In this document: piece after piece, positions 15,725-24,247 of the stretch | Position numbering within the stretch: position 1 is the first letter of the stretch | How the letters are laid out: every line of letters starts with the position of its first letter | The notes under the pieces: model-generated | What the model was told of the DNA's origin: nothing | Seen by the model: only the letters and a program-made list of their open reading frames with translations | Database searches by the model: none | Assembly: GCF_001592085.1 (NCBI RefSeq) | Contig: NZ_BCWD01000021.1 | Location: 1-36,263 of the forward strand | DNA: 36,263 nucleotides | Direction of reading: 5' to 3' | Origin: Levilactobacillus senmaizukei DSM 21775 = NBRC 103853 | GTDB taxonomy: Bacteria; Bacillota; Bacilli; Lactobacillales; Lactobacillaceae | Position numbers and translations under genes: made by a program

Positions 15725-17152
15725 TTAAGACTCGAATTTAACCGATAAATCTTCATCAGCCAGGTCCACGGCTTCCTCGGAGTCGGCTGGAACCGTTTCG
15801 CCATTAGCCACTGCTTGGCTTCGTACCAAGTTCCGTAATTGTTTAACGGCTCGCAGCCAAGACGGAATCAAGATGGCACATGAGCCTAACCAAGCCAATG
15901 GTTCGGCTGAGACGGCACCCGCGTACCCAAACGCCTTAACCATGAACAGGGCGGCAAAGACGCGCATGGCCAGTTCACCCACCCCAGCCAGGGTAGGCAA
16001 GACTCGTCGGCCCAGGCCCTGCAAGGTGTTTCGAATCACGAATAGGACGCTCAACAACAGGTAGGTACTACCAATGATGTTGAAGTAGGTTTGCGATAAT
16101 TGAATGACGTGTTCGTCGGCATCCCCAATGATCAGGTGAACGATTGGCCGACCAAAGAAGATGACCATCGCCCCGGCGAAGACAGCGAAACTACCTGACA
16201 ACCACAAGGTCTTCTTGACCCCTTCCATGATCCGCTGGAACTTGCCGGCCCCAAAGTTCTGCGCAGCAAAGGTTGCCATCGTCACCCCAAAGGAAGACAT
16301 CGGCAGCGAACACAATTGGTCAACCTTGGAGGCCGCTGTGGAAGCAGCTACCGAGTCGGTTCCTAGTGAGTTCAGCGCTGCTTGCATGACCATCGTCCCA
16401 ATCGCAATGATTGAGAGTTGAAAGCCCATTGGCATCCCCGTGGAAAAATGTTGCCACAATTCGTCGAGGCCCATCTTGAAGTCAGCCTTACCAATTCGCA
16501 ATAAGGGAATGGACCGCATAATATAGCCCACACAGAGTAATGAGGCAACCACTTGGGACAGAACAGTTGCCCATCCCGCACCGGCCACGCCCATGTGAAA
16601 GACCAAGATAAAGAGGAGCTCCAGGGCCACGTTAATGATGGTCCCGATAACCAGGAAGATTAATGGTGTCCGGGAATCCCCGAGGGCCCGGATGATATTT
16701 GACAACAAGTTGAAGGCCATTGACGCGAAGATCCCAATGAAGATGGTGGTGATAAAGATCCGGGCATTGGCAAAGATCGAAGCAGGGGTTTGCATTAACT
16801 TTAGAATTGGGTCAACAAATGTCAGGGACAGCACCGTCAAGACGACGGTCATAATTAACGAAATGATAATGCTCGCCGCAAACGACCGCCGGACACCACG
16901 ATAGTCGCGGGCGCCATACCGCGTGGCCGTAATAATGGCCAGTCCCGCGGTTAATCCTTGGGCGAACCCAATAATTAGGAAGTTAATGGATCCTGTCGCC
17001 CCAACGGCGGCCAGCGCTTTGACACCAAGGGTTTGCCCTACCACGACGGTATCGGACACATTGTATAATTGCTGAAAAAGATTCCCAATTAACAATGGAA
17101 TCGTGAAAAAGAAAATAAGTTTTAGGGAATTACCCTTGGTTAAGTCGCTCAT
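15725..17152 (-). CDS. MATE-family multidrug/metabolite exporter
   Basis: A 475-residue protein with 12 helices in two halves, exporting cationic or other compounds using Na+ or H+. The N-terminus (PLLIGNLFQQLYNVSDTVVVG) and AALAAVGATGS-like segment are classic MATE/DinF sequence; SSFGVTMATFAAQNFGAG marks the second half. A hydrophilic tail with an acidic run (DSEEAVDLADEDL) ends the protein. The ATG at 17152 follows GGAGG. It has its own promoter and a striking palindrome upstream. Substrate unknown. Confidence 0.92.
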   Translation of the reverse strand: MSDLTKGNSLKLIFFFTIPLLIGNLFQQLYNVSDTVVVGQTLGVKALAAVGATGSINFLIIGFAQGLTAGLAIITATRYGARDYRGVRRSFAASIIISLIMTVVLTVLSLTFVDPILKLMQTPASIFANARIFITTIFIGIFASMAFNLLSNIIRALGDSRTPLIFLVIGTIINVALELLFILVFHMGVAGAGWATVLSQVVASLLCVGYIMRSIPLLRIGKADFKMGLDELWQHFSTGMPMGFQLSIIAIGTMVMQAALNSLGTDSVAASTAASKVDQLCSLPMSSFGVTMATFAAQNFGAGKFQRIMEGVKKTLWLSGSFAVFAGAMVIFFGRPIVHLIIGDADEHVIQLSQTYFNIIGSTYLLLSVLFVIRNTLQGLGRRVLPTLAGVGELAMRVFAALFMVKAFGYAGAVSAEPLAWLGSCAILIPSWLRAVKQLRNLVRSQAVANGETVPADSEEAVDLADEDLSVKFES

Positions 17153-17202
17153 ACGCCGACCTCCTTCTAGAATTTGCCAATCTCAATTGACACAGGACGA
17201 TT

Positions 17203-17275
17203 ACTATAACGCCATTTACCCTCAATGTCAGGCCTTTTGCTTGATTCTTTTGAAAGTAATCGATTAATTTTCAAT
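17203..17275 (-). promoter_or_regulatory. MATE promoter with upstream palindrome
   Basis: On the minus strand CTGACA (17226-17231), 17 bases and TATAGT (17203-17208) form a good promoter. About 20 bases upstream of the -35 lies a near-perfect inverted repeat (about 17250-17274): TTGAAA and TTTCAA arms around TAATCGATTA, offset by one base. It looks like the binding site of a dimeric regulator. Confidence 0.65.
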
Positions 17276-17393
17276 ATTACTCTCATCATAGGAAATTGAG
17301 AAGGCCTATTTTCATTGAAAACGATTGCGGAATGAAATTGTTATCTGTTTGTCATGTTAAGGGGCGTCTTCAACTTGATCGACCCAACCGCAC

Positions 17394-17424
17394 AAAAAAA
17401 TCCCGCCGATCACTCGACGAGATT
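17394..17424 (-). terminator. Terminator of the tRNA-Leu gene
   Basis: On the minus strand AATCTCGTCG pairs with CGGCGGGATT, using two G-T pairs, followed by seven T, 15 bases after the tRNA end. Confidence 0.85.
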
Positions 17425-17438
17425 CCTGATTAATATGA

Positions 17439-17523
17439 TGCGGCCAAGAAGATTCGAACTTCCACCCGGATTACCCGGACAAGATCCTTAATCTTGCGCG
17501 TCTGCCAATTCCGCCATGGCCGC
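17439..17523 (-). tRNA. tRNA-Leu, anticodon AAG
   Basis: An 85-base class II tRNA. The acceptor GCGGCCA pairs with TGGCCGC, discriminator A; the T arm is GGAAG-TTCGAAT-CTTCT; the variable arm is long (CCGG...CCGG). The anticodon stem CAAGA/TCTTG leaves the loop TTAAGGA, so positions 34-36 read AAG, decoding CUU and, if A34 is deaminated to inosine, CUC and CUA. No CCA is encoded. Confidence 0.93.
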
Positions 17524-17540
17524 ATTAACTCACAAGAAAT

Positions 17541-17569
17541 AGTATACCAAATGAGAGCGGCACTGACAA
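17541..17569 (-). promoter_or_regulatory. Promoter of tRNA-Leu
   Basis: On the minus strand TTGTCA (17564-17569), a 17-base spacer and TATACT (17541-17546), a near-consensus promoter just before the tRNA. Confidence 0.88.
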
Positions 17570-17602
17570 TATTTTTTGTAAGTTAATTCAAAAAAATCTC
17601 AA

Positions 17603-18484
17603 TTATGCATCCGTTAGGACACTTGCACCGTCCCGATCAAGGTCCAGAGTCCGTAAACTCCCAGCCAAATCGAGGTCGGCTAGCTTGGCGCGTAACAGCG
17701 TTAACTGGGCTGCCGAGCCGAAGGTCACCACCGTTGGCCCGGCTCCACTGAGATAGGTCCCGGTAATGTCCAACTCATGCGCGGCTGCCCGAATCTCATT
17801 GAGTTCAGGCACCAGCTGTGAGCGCGCTTGTTCATGGAACTCGTCGCGTTCAATCATCTTCGACGCCAACGCCCAGTCCTTGGTCAACAAGGCCGCCACC
17901 AAGACATTGGCCACACTGCTAGCATGAATGGCCTTACTCAGATCCATTTGCTTAGGCAACGCACTACGACTCTTCCGGCTCAACAGTTTTTGTCCCGGAA
18001 TGAAGACCAACACCCGCAGCTCTGGCAACGGTAGTTTTAGCGCCGAGACTTGACCTTCATTCACCGTGGCCACTGCAGCTTGACCTAACAGGGCTGCCGC
18101 CACGTTATCCAACGATCCACCAAGCTTCACCGCCCAATTCAACTGTTCCTCAATCGACAGATCGAGATTGCCCAACTCATTGGCAATCTTAATTCCCGCA
18201 ATGATGGCACTGGTCGAACTGCCAAGGCCGCGAGACACTGGGATGTCCGACATAACTGTTAGTTGATGAGCTGGCAGGTCTGCCTTGATTTTCAAGGCCG
18301 TCTGTACCATTAAGTTATTTTCGTCGCGGGGAATCTCGGTGCCCAACGCATGGTTTACGCGCCACTTATCCGTCTTTTCTTCAATAATTACGGTTAAATA
18401 TAAATGTAATGCTGCCCCAATGGAATCAATCCCGGGTCCAAAATTTGCCGAGGTTGCTGGGACCCGAATAATTGTTTTACCCAT
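17603..18484 (-). CDS. thrB: Homoserine kinase
   Basis: This GHMP kinase phosphorylates L-homoserine with ATP for threonine synthesis. VRVPATSANFGPGIDSIGAA-type N-terminus, the phosphate loop PVSRGLGSSTSAIIAG and the C-terminal YLSGAGPTVVTF are all present. The ATG at 18484 (293 residues) is preferred to the GTG at 18490, because AGGAGG lies nine bases before the ATG and only three before the GTG. It follows sprT by 19 bases and probably ends the tex-sprT-thrB unit. The usual partners hom and thrC are not in the window. Confidence 0.94.
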   Translation of the reverse strand: MGKTIIRVPATSANFGPGIDSIGAALHLYLTVIIEEKTDKWRVNHALGTEIPRDENNLMVQTALKIKADLPAHQLTVMSDIPVSRGLGSSTSAIIAGIKIANELGNLDLSIEEQLNWAVKLGGSLDNVAAALLGQAAVATVNEGQVSALKLPLPELRVLVFIPGQKLLSRKSRSALPKQMDLSKAIHASSVANVLVAALLTKDWALASKMIERDEFHEQARSQLVPELNEIRAAAHELDITGTYLSGAGPTVVTFGSAAQLTLLRAKLADLDLAGSLRTLDLDRDGASVLTDA

Positions 18485-18503
18485 AAACACTGACCTCCTA
18501 AGT

Positions 18504-18989
18504 CTATTGCGGTCGTTGTGCAGCGACCACGGTTCCTTGCCAGGCTAACCGACCACGACAACGACCACAAACCATCTTCTTAAGATTAATCCGCCGTGCC
18601 CGATAATAGCGCTGCCCACACTGTGTACACTCGTAGCACTGCCACTGACGCGGTCGGGGCGTGGGCTTAGCTGGCGCCGGTGCGTAACGCAGGCCACCCA
18701 CCTGAGCTAGTAATGTTTTAAATGCTGCCGTTCGATGCTGACCCGATTGCCCGCTTAAATGTAAATGATAATGACACAATTCGTGTTTGATAACCCCCAC
18801 CAGCACCGTCTCACCGTGCTCACTTAACATCCTGGGGTTAATTTCGAGATTGTGGTCCCCCAATCGATAACGGCCACCCGTCGTTCTTAGTCGACGGTTA
18901 AAAGTGGCCTGATGTTGAAATGGCCGACCAAAATAATTTAGCGAAACCGTCTCAACCAATTGCTGAAGTTCCTCATCAGTCATGGGCAT
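18504..18989 (-). CDS. SprT-family zinc metalloprotease-like protein
   Basis: A 161-residue cytosolic protein with the SprT core: IKHELCHYHLHLSGQ contains the HExxH zinc site with a further His, and the C-terminal part is a zinc ribbon with two CxxC pairs (CTQCGQRYY and CGRCRGRL). Relatives of Spartan/SprT are thought to act on protein-DNA crosslinks or on proteins in general; the bacterial role is not settled. The start lies inside the end of tex (14-base overlap), which indicates translational coupling. An ATG two codons later (18983) is an equally good start. Confidence 0.88.
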   Translation of the reverse strand: MPMTDEELQQLVETVSLNYFGRPFQHQATFNRRLRTTGGRYRLGDHNLEINPRMLSEHGETVLVGVIKHELCHYHLHLSGQSGQHRTAAFKTLLAQVGGLRYAPAPAKPTPRPRQWQCYECTQCGQRYYRARRINLKKMVCGRCRGRLAWQGTVVAAQRPQ

Positions 18990-21174
18990 CGGCCCGCATC
19001 GTTAGTTGAATGCGTTGCCGTTGCTCGTCAACCGACAACACCCAGACCGTGACGATATCACCAATGGTAACCACGGTACTGGGGTCACTCACATAATGGT
19101 CCGTTAACTGGGAAATGTGAACCAAACCGTCTTGTTTGACGCCAATATCAACGAACGCCCCAAAGTCGACAACGTTACGAATGGTTCCCTGCAATTCCAT
19201 TCCTGGCTTCAAGTCGGCCATCGTTAACACATCTTGCCGTAACAACGGCGCCGGCATGTTATCCCGCAGATCCCGACCGGGTTTCTGCAGGCTAGCGATG
19301 ATATCAGCCAACGTTGCCGCCCCGATGTCTAATTGGTCGATCCATTGGGGACGATTCAATTGGGCTAGCTGTTGCTGCAACCGTTGCGAACCTACCTGGT
19401 CACTGGTAACTCCCAGACCGGTCAGTAATTTTTTCGTGACGCGATAACTTTCGGGATGAATGTCAGTATTGTCTAGTGGTTCGGCCCCGGCAATAATTCG
19501 CAGGAACCCCACCGCCTGTTGAAAGGCTTTAGGCCCCAATCGCGGAACCGCCTTCAACGTCGCCCGGGACTTAAACGCCCCGTGTTCGTTACGGTAAGTC
19601 ACGATGTTTTTGGCGGTCGTGGCCGTTAACCCGGAGATATGGGTCAACAGTTCGGGACTCGCGGTATTCACGTTAACCCCAACTTGATTCACGGCCGTTT
19701 CAACCACGCGGTTTAACTGCTCGTCGAGTGCCTTCTCCGGCACGTCGTGTTGATATTGTCCGACCCCCACGGCCTTGGGATCGATCTTAACCAATTCCGC
19801 CAGTGGATCTTGTAACCGCCGGCCAATACTAATAGCGGAACGTTCTTCAACGTGAAGATCGGCAAACTCTGCACGAGCGTTGGCACTGGCAGAGTAAACC
19901 GAGGCCCCCGCCTCATTTACGATGACATAGTAAACGGGCCGATCAAGGCTCTTCAAAATGTCACTCACAAACTCCTCGGATTCCCGACTGGCAGTCCCAT
20001 TCCCAATGGCCACCATTTCAACTTGGTACTGATCCAGAAGGTGCCGAAATTCCGTTGCCGCCGCGGCCCGTTTGGGAGCTGAAGCAGGCTTGTGGGGATA
20101 GATAACTTGTTTCGTCAAGAACCGTCCATTGGCATCCATAATGGCTAATTTACAACCGGTCCGATAGGCTGGGTCAAAACCCATGACCACTTTGCCCTTC
20201 ATTGGCGCCTGCATCAATAGGTGATACAAATTGTCCCCAAAAACCTGAATGGCATGTTGGTCGGCCCGTGCCGTTAAATCACGCCGAATTTCTCGTTCAA
20301 TGGCTGGACCTAAAAAACGTTTATAGGCATCGGCAAAAGCCGCTTCGATCTTAGTCACTGCGGGGCCCTTGTGCTGACCGATCAACCGAAAATGACCGTA
20401 TTGCAAGATCGAAGTCGGATCGACCTGGAGGCCCACCGATAGGATCTTCTCCCGTTCACCCCGATTGATCGCCAGTACCCGGTATGGGGGAACCTGGCGC
20501 ACGGCTTGATTAAAATCATAATACGTGGCATAAACTTGTTGCTCATCCCGTTCGTCGGCGCCGCGTTTCAGACGGCTAACCAGCTCAGCATTCTTCCAGG
20601 TATACTGGCGAATCCACTGGCGAAAGGCGGCCTGTTCACTAAAAGTTTCGGCCAAGATCTCGTGAACCCCCGCCCAAACGGCGGTCACATCTGGCAGATC
20701 AGCGGCAGGTTTCACGAAGCTCTGAGCCCGTTGCGTCAGATGATCCTGTGGAAAGGTTAATAGCCATTCTGCTAAGGGCGTCAGCCCCTGCTCCCGGGCA
20801 ATGGTGGCCTTGGTCCGCCGCTTCTGCTTGTATGGGAGATAAAGATCTTCTACCTGTTGGATCGTGGTTGCCTGTTGCAGGCCTTGCCGCAACTTGGCCG
20901 TCAACTGCCCCTGTTCTTCGATAATCTTTAAAACTTCTTGCCGTCGCTGGGCTAACTTGCCCAACCGATTAGCTGTGTCCTCGATCTCCCTAATAGCAAC
21001 TTCATCCAGCGAGCCCGTTCGTTCCTTCCGGTAACGCGAAATGAACGGTACCGTGTTGCCCTCATCCAATAAATTCAGGACCGCCGTCACCTGACGTAAT
21101 TGATATTGCCCGAGCAATTGCTGCACGGGACGGGCAAAGTCACTCATGCTTGCTTCTGCTTTACTCTGTACCAT
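18976..21174 (-). CDS. tex: Tex-family S1 RNA-binding transcription accessory protein
   Basis: A cytoplasmic nucleic-acid-binding protein of about 732 residues. Domain order: N-terminal helical Tex domain (VPFISRYRKERTGSLDE), YqgF/RNase H-like domain (MGFDPAYRTGCKLAIMD), helix-hairpin-helix repeats (VNVNTASPELLTHISGL) and a C-terminal S1 domain (GMELQGTIRNVVDFGAFVDI). Tex binds RNA and affects transcription and growth. GGAGG touches the ATG at 21180 but is six bases from the ATG at 21174, so I chose the latter. An extended -10 (TGgTATAAT at 21217-21222) lies upstream. Confidence 0.95.
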   Translation of the reverse strand: MVQSKAEASMSDFARPVQQLLGQYQLRQVTAVLNLLDEGNTVPFISRYRKERTGSLDEVAIREIEDTANRLGKLAQRRQEVLKIIEEQGQLTAKLRQGLQQATTIQQVEDLYLPYKQKRRTKATIAREQGLTPLAEWLLTFPQDHLTQRAQSFVKPAADLPDVTAVWAGVHEILAETFSEQAAFRQWIRQYTWKNAELVSRLKRGADERDEQQVYATYYDFNQAVRQVPPYRVLAINRGEREKILSVGLQVDPTSILQYGHFRLIGQHKGPAVTKIEAAFADAYKRFLGPAIEREIRRDLTARADQHAIQVFGDNLYHLLMQAPMKGKVVMGFDPAYRTGCKLAIMDANGRFLTKQVIYPHKPASAPKRAAAATEFRHLLDQYQVEMVAIGNGTASRESEEFVSDILKSLDRPVYYVIVNEAGASVYSASANARAEFADLHVEERSAISIGRRLQDPLAELVKIDPKAVGVGQYQHDVPEKALDEQLNRVVETAVNQVGVNVNTASPELLTHISGLTATTAKNIVTYRNEHGAFKSRATLKAVPRLGPKAFQQAVGFLRIIAGAEPLDNTDIHPESYRVTKKLLTGLGVTSDQVGSQRLQQQLAQLNRPQWIDQLDIGAATLADIIASLQKPGRDLRDNMPAPLLRQDVLTMADLKPGMELQGTIRNVVDFGAFVDIGVKQDGLVHISQLTDHYVSDPSTVVTIGDIVTVWVLSVDEQRQRIQLTMRADAHD

Positions 21175-21262
21175 ACTCATCCTCCATCACGCTCACTAAT
21201 GGTCATATTATACCATGGTTTCCCCGCCAATCCGTGAGATCCACCGACCAAACGAGCGGATC

Positions 21263-21293
21263 AAAAGAGGCCTGAGCATCAAGCTCAGGCCTT
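21263..21293 (-). terminator. Terminator of the pncB-nadE operon
   Basis: On the minus strand AAAGGCCTGAGC pairs with GCTCAGGCCTCTTTT around a four-base loop, ending in a T run, just after the 144-residue gene. Confidence 0.9.
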
Positions 21294-21305
21294 TCAATTC
21301 ACCTT

Positions 21306-21740
21306 TTACATAGGGTTGCTCATGATTCGCTGCGTCGTGGCGGTCACTTTTTCCATGGCATTTTCTTGCGTCTTCTCGGCGGTATCAAATGCGGCTTGAT
21401 CGACCGTCAAATGTTCTACGTCAATGCTATCGGTCATGGATTGACAGGCTTCCGTGTAGACCCGGTAAGCCCCCACCAGGGACTTGTGCTTACCCAAAAC
21501 CCGTACGGGAACGCTGGCTTGTTCTAACTGATTCAGCTTATCCACATAACCTTCGGTACCCCGTTGGAAGTTATCGACGATCGCTTGGAGTTCGACTTGA
21601 GAAAAATCGCCGACCGTTTGATTGTCGATGGCGCCGCGAACCTTTTCAAAGTCGTCATTCATTTGACCAGCGGCTTCTTCGGTTCCCTGTAGGACCTGTG
21701 ATAAACGATTAATGTAACCTGACATATTTGCTTTTTGCAT
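21306..21740 (-). CDS. Unknown 144-residue helical protein, third gene of the NAD-salvage operon
   Basis: I do not recognise this protein. It has no signal peptide, membrane segment or cysteine-rich motif. It is polar and probably all helical: an N-terminal acidic helix (TEEAAGQMNDDFEKVRGAID), a middle part (NFQRGTEGYVDKLNQLEQ) and a C-terminal helical part rich in Glu, Thr and Ala (TAEKTQENAMEKVTATTQ). It is a real gene: a clear GGAGG lies eight bases before the ATG, overlapping the nadE end; only 14 bases separate it from nadE; and a strong terminator follows. Cotranscription with pncB and nadE suggests, but does not show, a link to NAD metabolism. Confidence 0.8.
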   Translation of the reverse strand: MQKANMSGYINRLSQVLQGTEEAAGQMNDDFEKVRGAIDNQTVGDFSQVELQAIVDNFQRGTEGYVDKLNQLEQASVPVRVLGKHKSLVGAYRVYTEACQSMTDSIDVEHLTVDQAAFDTAEKTQENAMEKVTATTQRIMSNPM

Positions 21741-21754
21741 TGTGACTGCCTCCG

Positions 21755-22591
21755 TTAACGATTATTTTTCCAGAAAGTATCATAGACATTGACCGGTAAG
21801 TGCCGCTTGTGGGCCGTCTTGCGATACCAGGCCTCAATCTTTGCCGCGGCCTCATCGGACACCGACCGACCCTCCAAATAGTCATCGATATCCACGTAGC
21901 GAACGCCCAATGCGGCCTCATCGGGTAGTGCCGGCCGATCATCTTCCAGATCGGCGGTGGGCACCTTCTCGTACAGGTGGGTTGGCGCGTTCAAATAGCG
22001 CAGCATGGCGGCGCCTTGCCGCTTATCTAAGCGCCACAGCGGACAAATATCGGTCGCACCGTCACCATACTTGGTGTAAAAGCCCGTGACCGCTTCGGCC
22101 GCGTGGTCGGTCCCAACCACAGCACCGGCTCGAGCACCCGCAATGGCGTATTGGGCAATCATTCGTTGCCGGGCCTTAATATTACCCTTATTGAAGTCAC
22201 TGATATTGGCTTCGTTAGCACTGACTGCTGCCACCATGGCATCCGTGGCCGGCTGAATATTCACGCGTTGCACTTCATCGGCACCCATGAAGTCAATCGC
22301 CATCATGGCGTCGTCCTCATCCGCCTGGTCGCCATACGGCAACCGTACCGCAACGAATCGGTAATCTTCATTGCCCGTTTCCTGGCGTAATTCGGTCACC
22401 GCTTGCTCAGATAGGATACCGGCTAACGTCGAATCCTGCCCACCGGAGATCCCCAGAACCAATGTCTTTAAAAAGGCATAGCGCTTTAAATAGTCCTTCA
22501 AGAAATCCACACTCCGTCGAATTTCGGTGGCCGGGTCAATCTCTGGTTGAACCTTTAATGCCTCGATAATTTCCTGTTGCATAGCTCGCAT
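21755..22591 (-). CDS. nadE: NH3-dependent NAD+ synthetase
   Basis: This cytosolic homodimer amidates nicotinate adenine dinucleotide to NAD with ATP and ammonia. The ATP-pyrophosphatase loop is [15 protein letters not shown]; further blocks are [30 protein letters not shown] and [22 protein letters not shown]. There is no glutaminase domain. I placed the start at ATG 22591 (MRAMQQEI), which has GGGGG seven bases upstream and matches the usual N-terminus; an in-frame ATG at 22606 would add five residues. It follows pncB by at most 27 bases. Confidence 0.94.
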   Translation of the reverse strand: MRAMQQEIIEALKVQPEIDPATEIRRSVDFLKDYLKRYAFLKTLVLGISGGQDSTLAGILSEQAVTELRQETGNEDYRFVAVRLPYGDQADEDDAMMAIDFMGADEVQRVNIQPATDAMVAAVSANEANISDFNKGNIKARQRMIAQYAIAGARAGAVVGTDHAAEAVTGFYTKYGDGATDICPLWRLDKRQGAAMLRYLNAPTHLYEKVPTADLEDDRPALPDEAALGVRYVDIDDYLEGRSVSDEAAAKIEAWYRKTAHKRHLPVNVYDTFWKNNR

Positions 22592-22618
22592 GTCGCTTAC
22601 CCCCATCTACTTGAAGCC

Positions 22619-24085
22619 TTATTCCGGTAACTTATGAACGTAGTCATGGATGTCCTTAATGATGGCCATCTTGTTATCCCAACAATCTTGCGAAAGGTCT
22701 ACGGGATACTTCTGTGGATTCAGATCGCGCTTGTATTCTGGCCAGAGATTGGCTAAGGCCCCACGACAGCGATCACGGATAGCCGAAAGCGTTGGTAACT
22801 TGTAGACTAACTCGCCATCCTTAAAGATATCTTGGAGAACCGGGCGCGCATTGAAGTCCGTCACGGTCTTGTTGATATAGGTATAACTAGGGTGGAACAT
22901 AAACAGAGACTCTTCAGTCCGCGGATCCTCATCAATCAAGGTCACGTAATCCCCCTCGGACTTGCCGTCCGCCTTCTTGGTAATCCGCCAAACCTGCTTT
23001 TTGCCCGGCGTCGTGACCTTCTCGGCGTTGTTAGAAAGCTTGATCGTTGCCCGCATCTCGCCATCGTCACCCTCAATGGCCACCATCTTGTAGACCGCTC
23101 CCAACGCAGGTTGGTCGAAGGCCGTGATGAGTCGCGTGCCAATCCCCCAAACATCTATCTTGGCATCCTGCATCTTTAAACTTTGGATAGTCTTTTCATC
23201 AAGATCATTCGAGGCAAAGATTTTAGCGTTCGGGAAGCCTGCCTCGTCCAACTTTTGTCGGATTCGTTTGGACAGGTAGGCCATGTCCCCGGAATCAATC
23301 CGGACACCTTGGAAATTAATCTGGTCGCCCATTTCCTTAGCCACCCGAATGGCAGTCGGCACACCACTTCGTAAGGTGTCATAGGTGTCCACGAGGAAGA
23401 CACAATCATGATGCGTCGTTGCATAAGCCTTGAACGCATCGTAATCATTGCCGTACGTCTGGACCAGGGCATGGGCGTGGGTCCCACTAATCGGAATCCC
23501 AAAAATTTTCCCCGCCCGAACGTTAGAAGTGGCATTGAAGCCACCGATATAGGCGGCCCGAGTACCCCAAATAGCCGCATCAAACTCTTGTGCTCGCCGG
23601 GTCCCAAATTCCATCAGGGCATCATCCCCGGCCACGGAACGAATCCGAGCAGCCTTAGTGGCAATTAGGGTTTGATAATTAATAATATTTAATAAGGCCG
23701 TTTCAACCAGTTGGCAGTCGGCCAAGGGGCCCTCCACTTGAAGAATGGGTTCATGCGCGTAGACCAATTCCCCTTCAACCGCCGAACGGACTGTTCCGGT
23801 AAATTTGAAATTCTCGAGATAAGTCAAAAACTCTTCTGGATATTCTTCAGCTTCTCGTAAATAATCAATATCTGTTTGGGAAAAATGTAGATTTTGGATA
23901 TAATGGACGATGTGTTCCAGTCCCGCATAAACGGCATACCCGTTATGAAAAGGCATGTCACGGAAGAACACTTCAAAGACCGCGTGTTTATCGGCAATGC
24001 CTTGTTGAAAATAGGTCTGGATCATATTAATCTGATACGCATCCGTATGCAGAGTATAACTGTCGTCTGGATACAAATTAGTCAT
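22619..24085 (-). CDS. pncB: Nicotinate phosphoribosyltransferase
   Basis: This enzyme makes nicotinate mononucleotide from nicotinate and PRPP with ATP hydrolysis, the first step of niacin salvage. 488 residues is normal for the Gram-positive form. Visible blocks: LHTDAYQINMIQTYFQQG at the N-terminus, MEFGTRRAQEFDAAIWGTRA, the phosphoribosyl site GGFNATSNVRAGK and RIDSGDMAYLSKRIR. The ATG follows GGGAG. First gene of the pncB-nadE-orf144 operon, which with an adenylyltransferase (not in the window) takes nicotinate to NAD. Confidence 0.95.
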   Translation of the reverse strand: MTNLYPDDSYTLHTDAYQINMIQTYFQQGIADKHAVFEVFFRDMPFHNGYAVYAGLEHIVHYIQNLHFSQTDIDYLREAEEYPEEFLTYLENFKFTGTVRSAVEGELVYAHEPILQVEGPLADCQLVETALLNIINYQTLIATKAARIRSVAGDDALMEFGTRRAQEFDAAIWGTRAAYIGGFNATSNVRAGKIFGIPISGTHAHALVQTYGNDYDAFKAYATTHHDCVFLVDTYDTLRSGVPTAIRVAKEMGDQINFQGVRIDSGDMAYLSKRIRQKLDEAGFPNAKIFASNDLDEKTIQSLKMQDAKIDVWGIGTRLITAFDQPALGAVYKMVAIEGDDGEMRATIKLSNNAEKVTTPGKKQVWRITKKADGKSEGDYVTLIDEDPRTEESLFMFHPSYTYINKTVTDFNARPVLQDIFKDGELVYKLPTLSAIRDRCRGALANLWPEYKRDLNPQKYPVDLSQDCWDNKMAIIKDIHDYVHKLPE

Positions 24086-24100
24086 AATAAACTTACTCCC

Positions 24101-24120
24101 TTAGTCGGTCAGTAACCGAT
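24101..24120 (-). promoter_or_regulatory. Inverted repeat in the pncB leader
   Basis: TCGGT (24105-24109) and ACCGA (24115-24119) form a small symmetric element just upstream of the pncB ribosome site. On the plus strand it is followed by six T. It may be an operator (a niacin-responsive repressor would fit the gene) or a small hairpin; I recognise no known box. Confidence 0.35.
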
Positions 24121-24247
24121 TTTTTATGCCTGTTTTTTACTTCTAATGGGCTTATTCTAGCATGAAATACATAGAGCGTCATAATTTTTAATACCATCAT
24201 GGAGCCTTAATTAGTTCCCATGACTATCCTTGAAAGGAGTCACTGCC

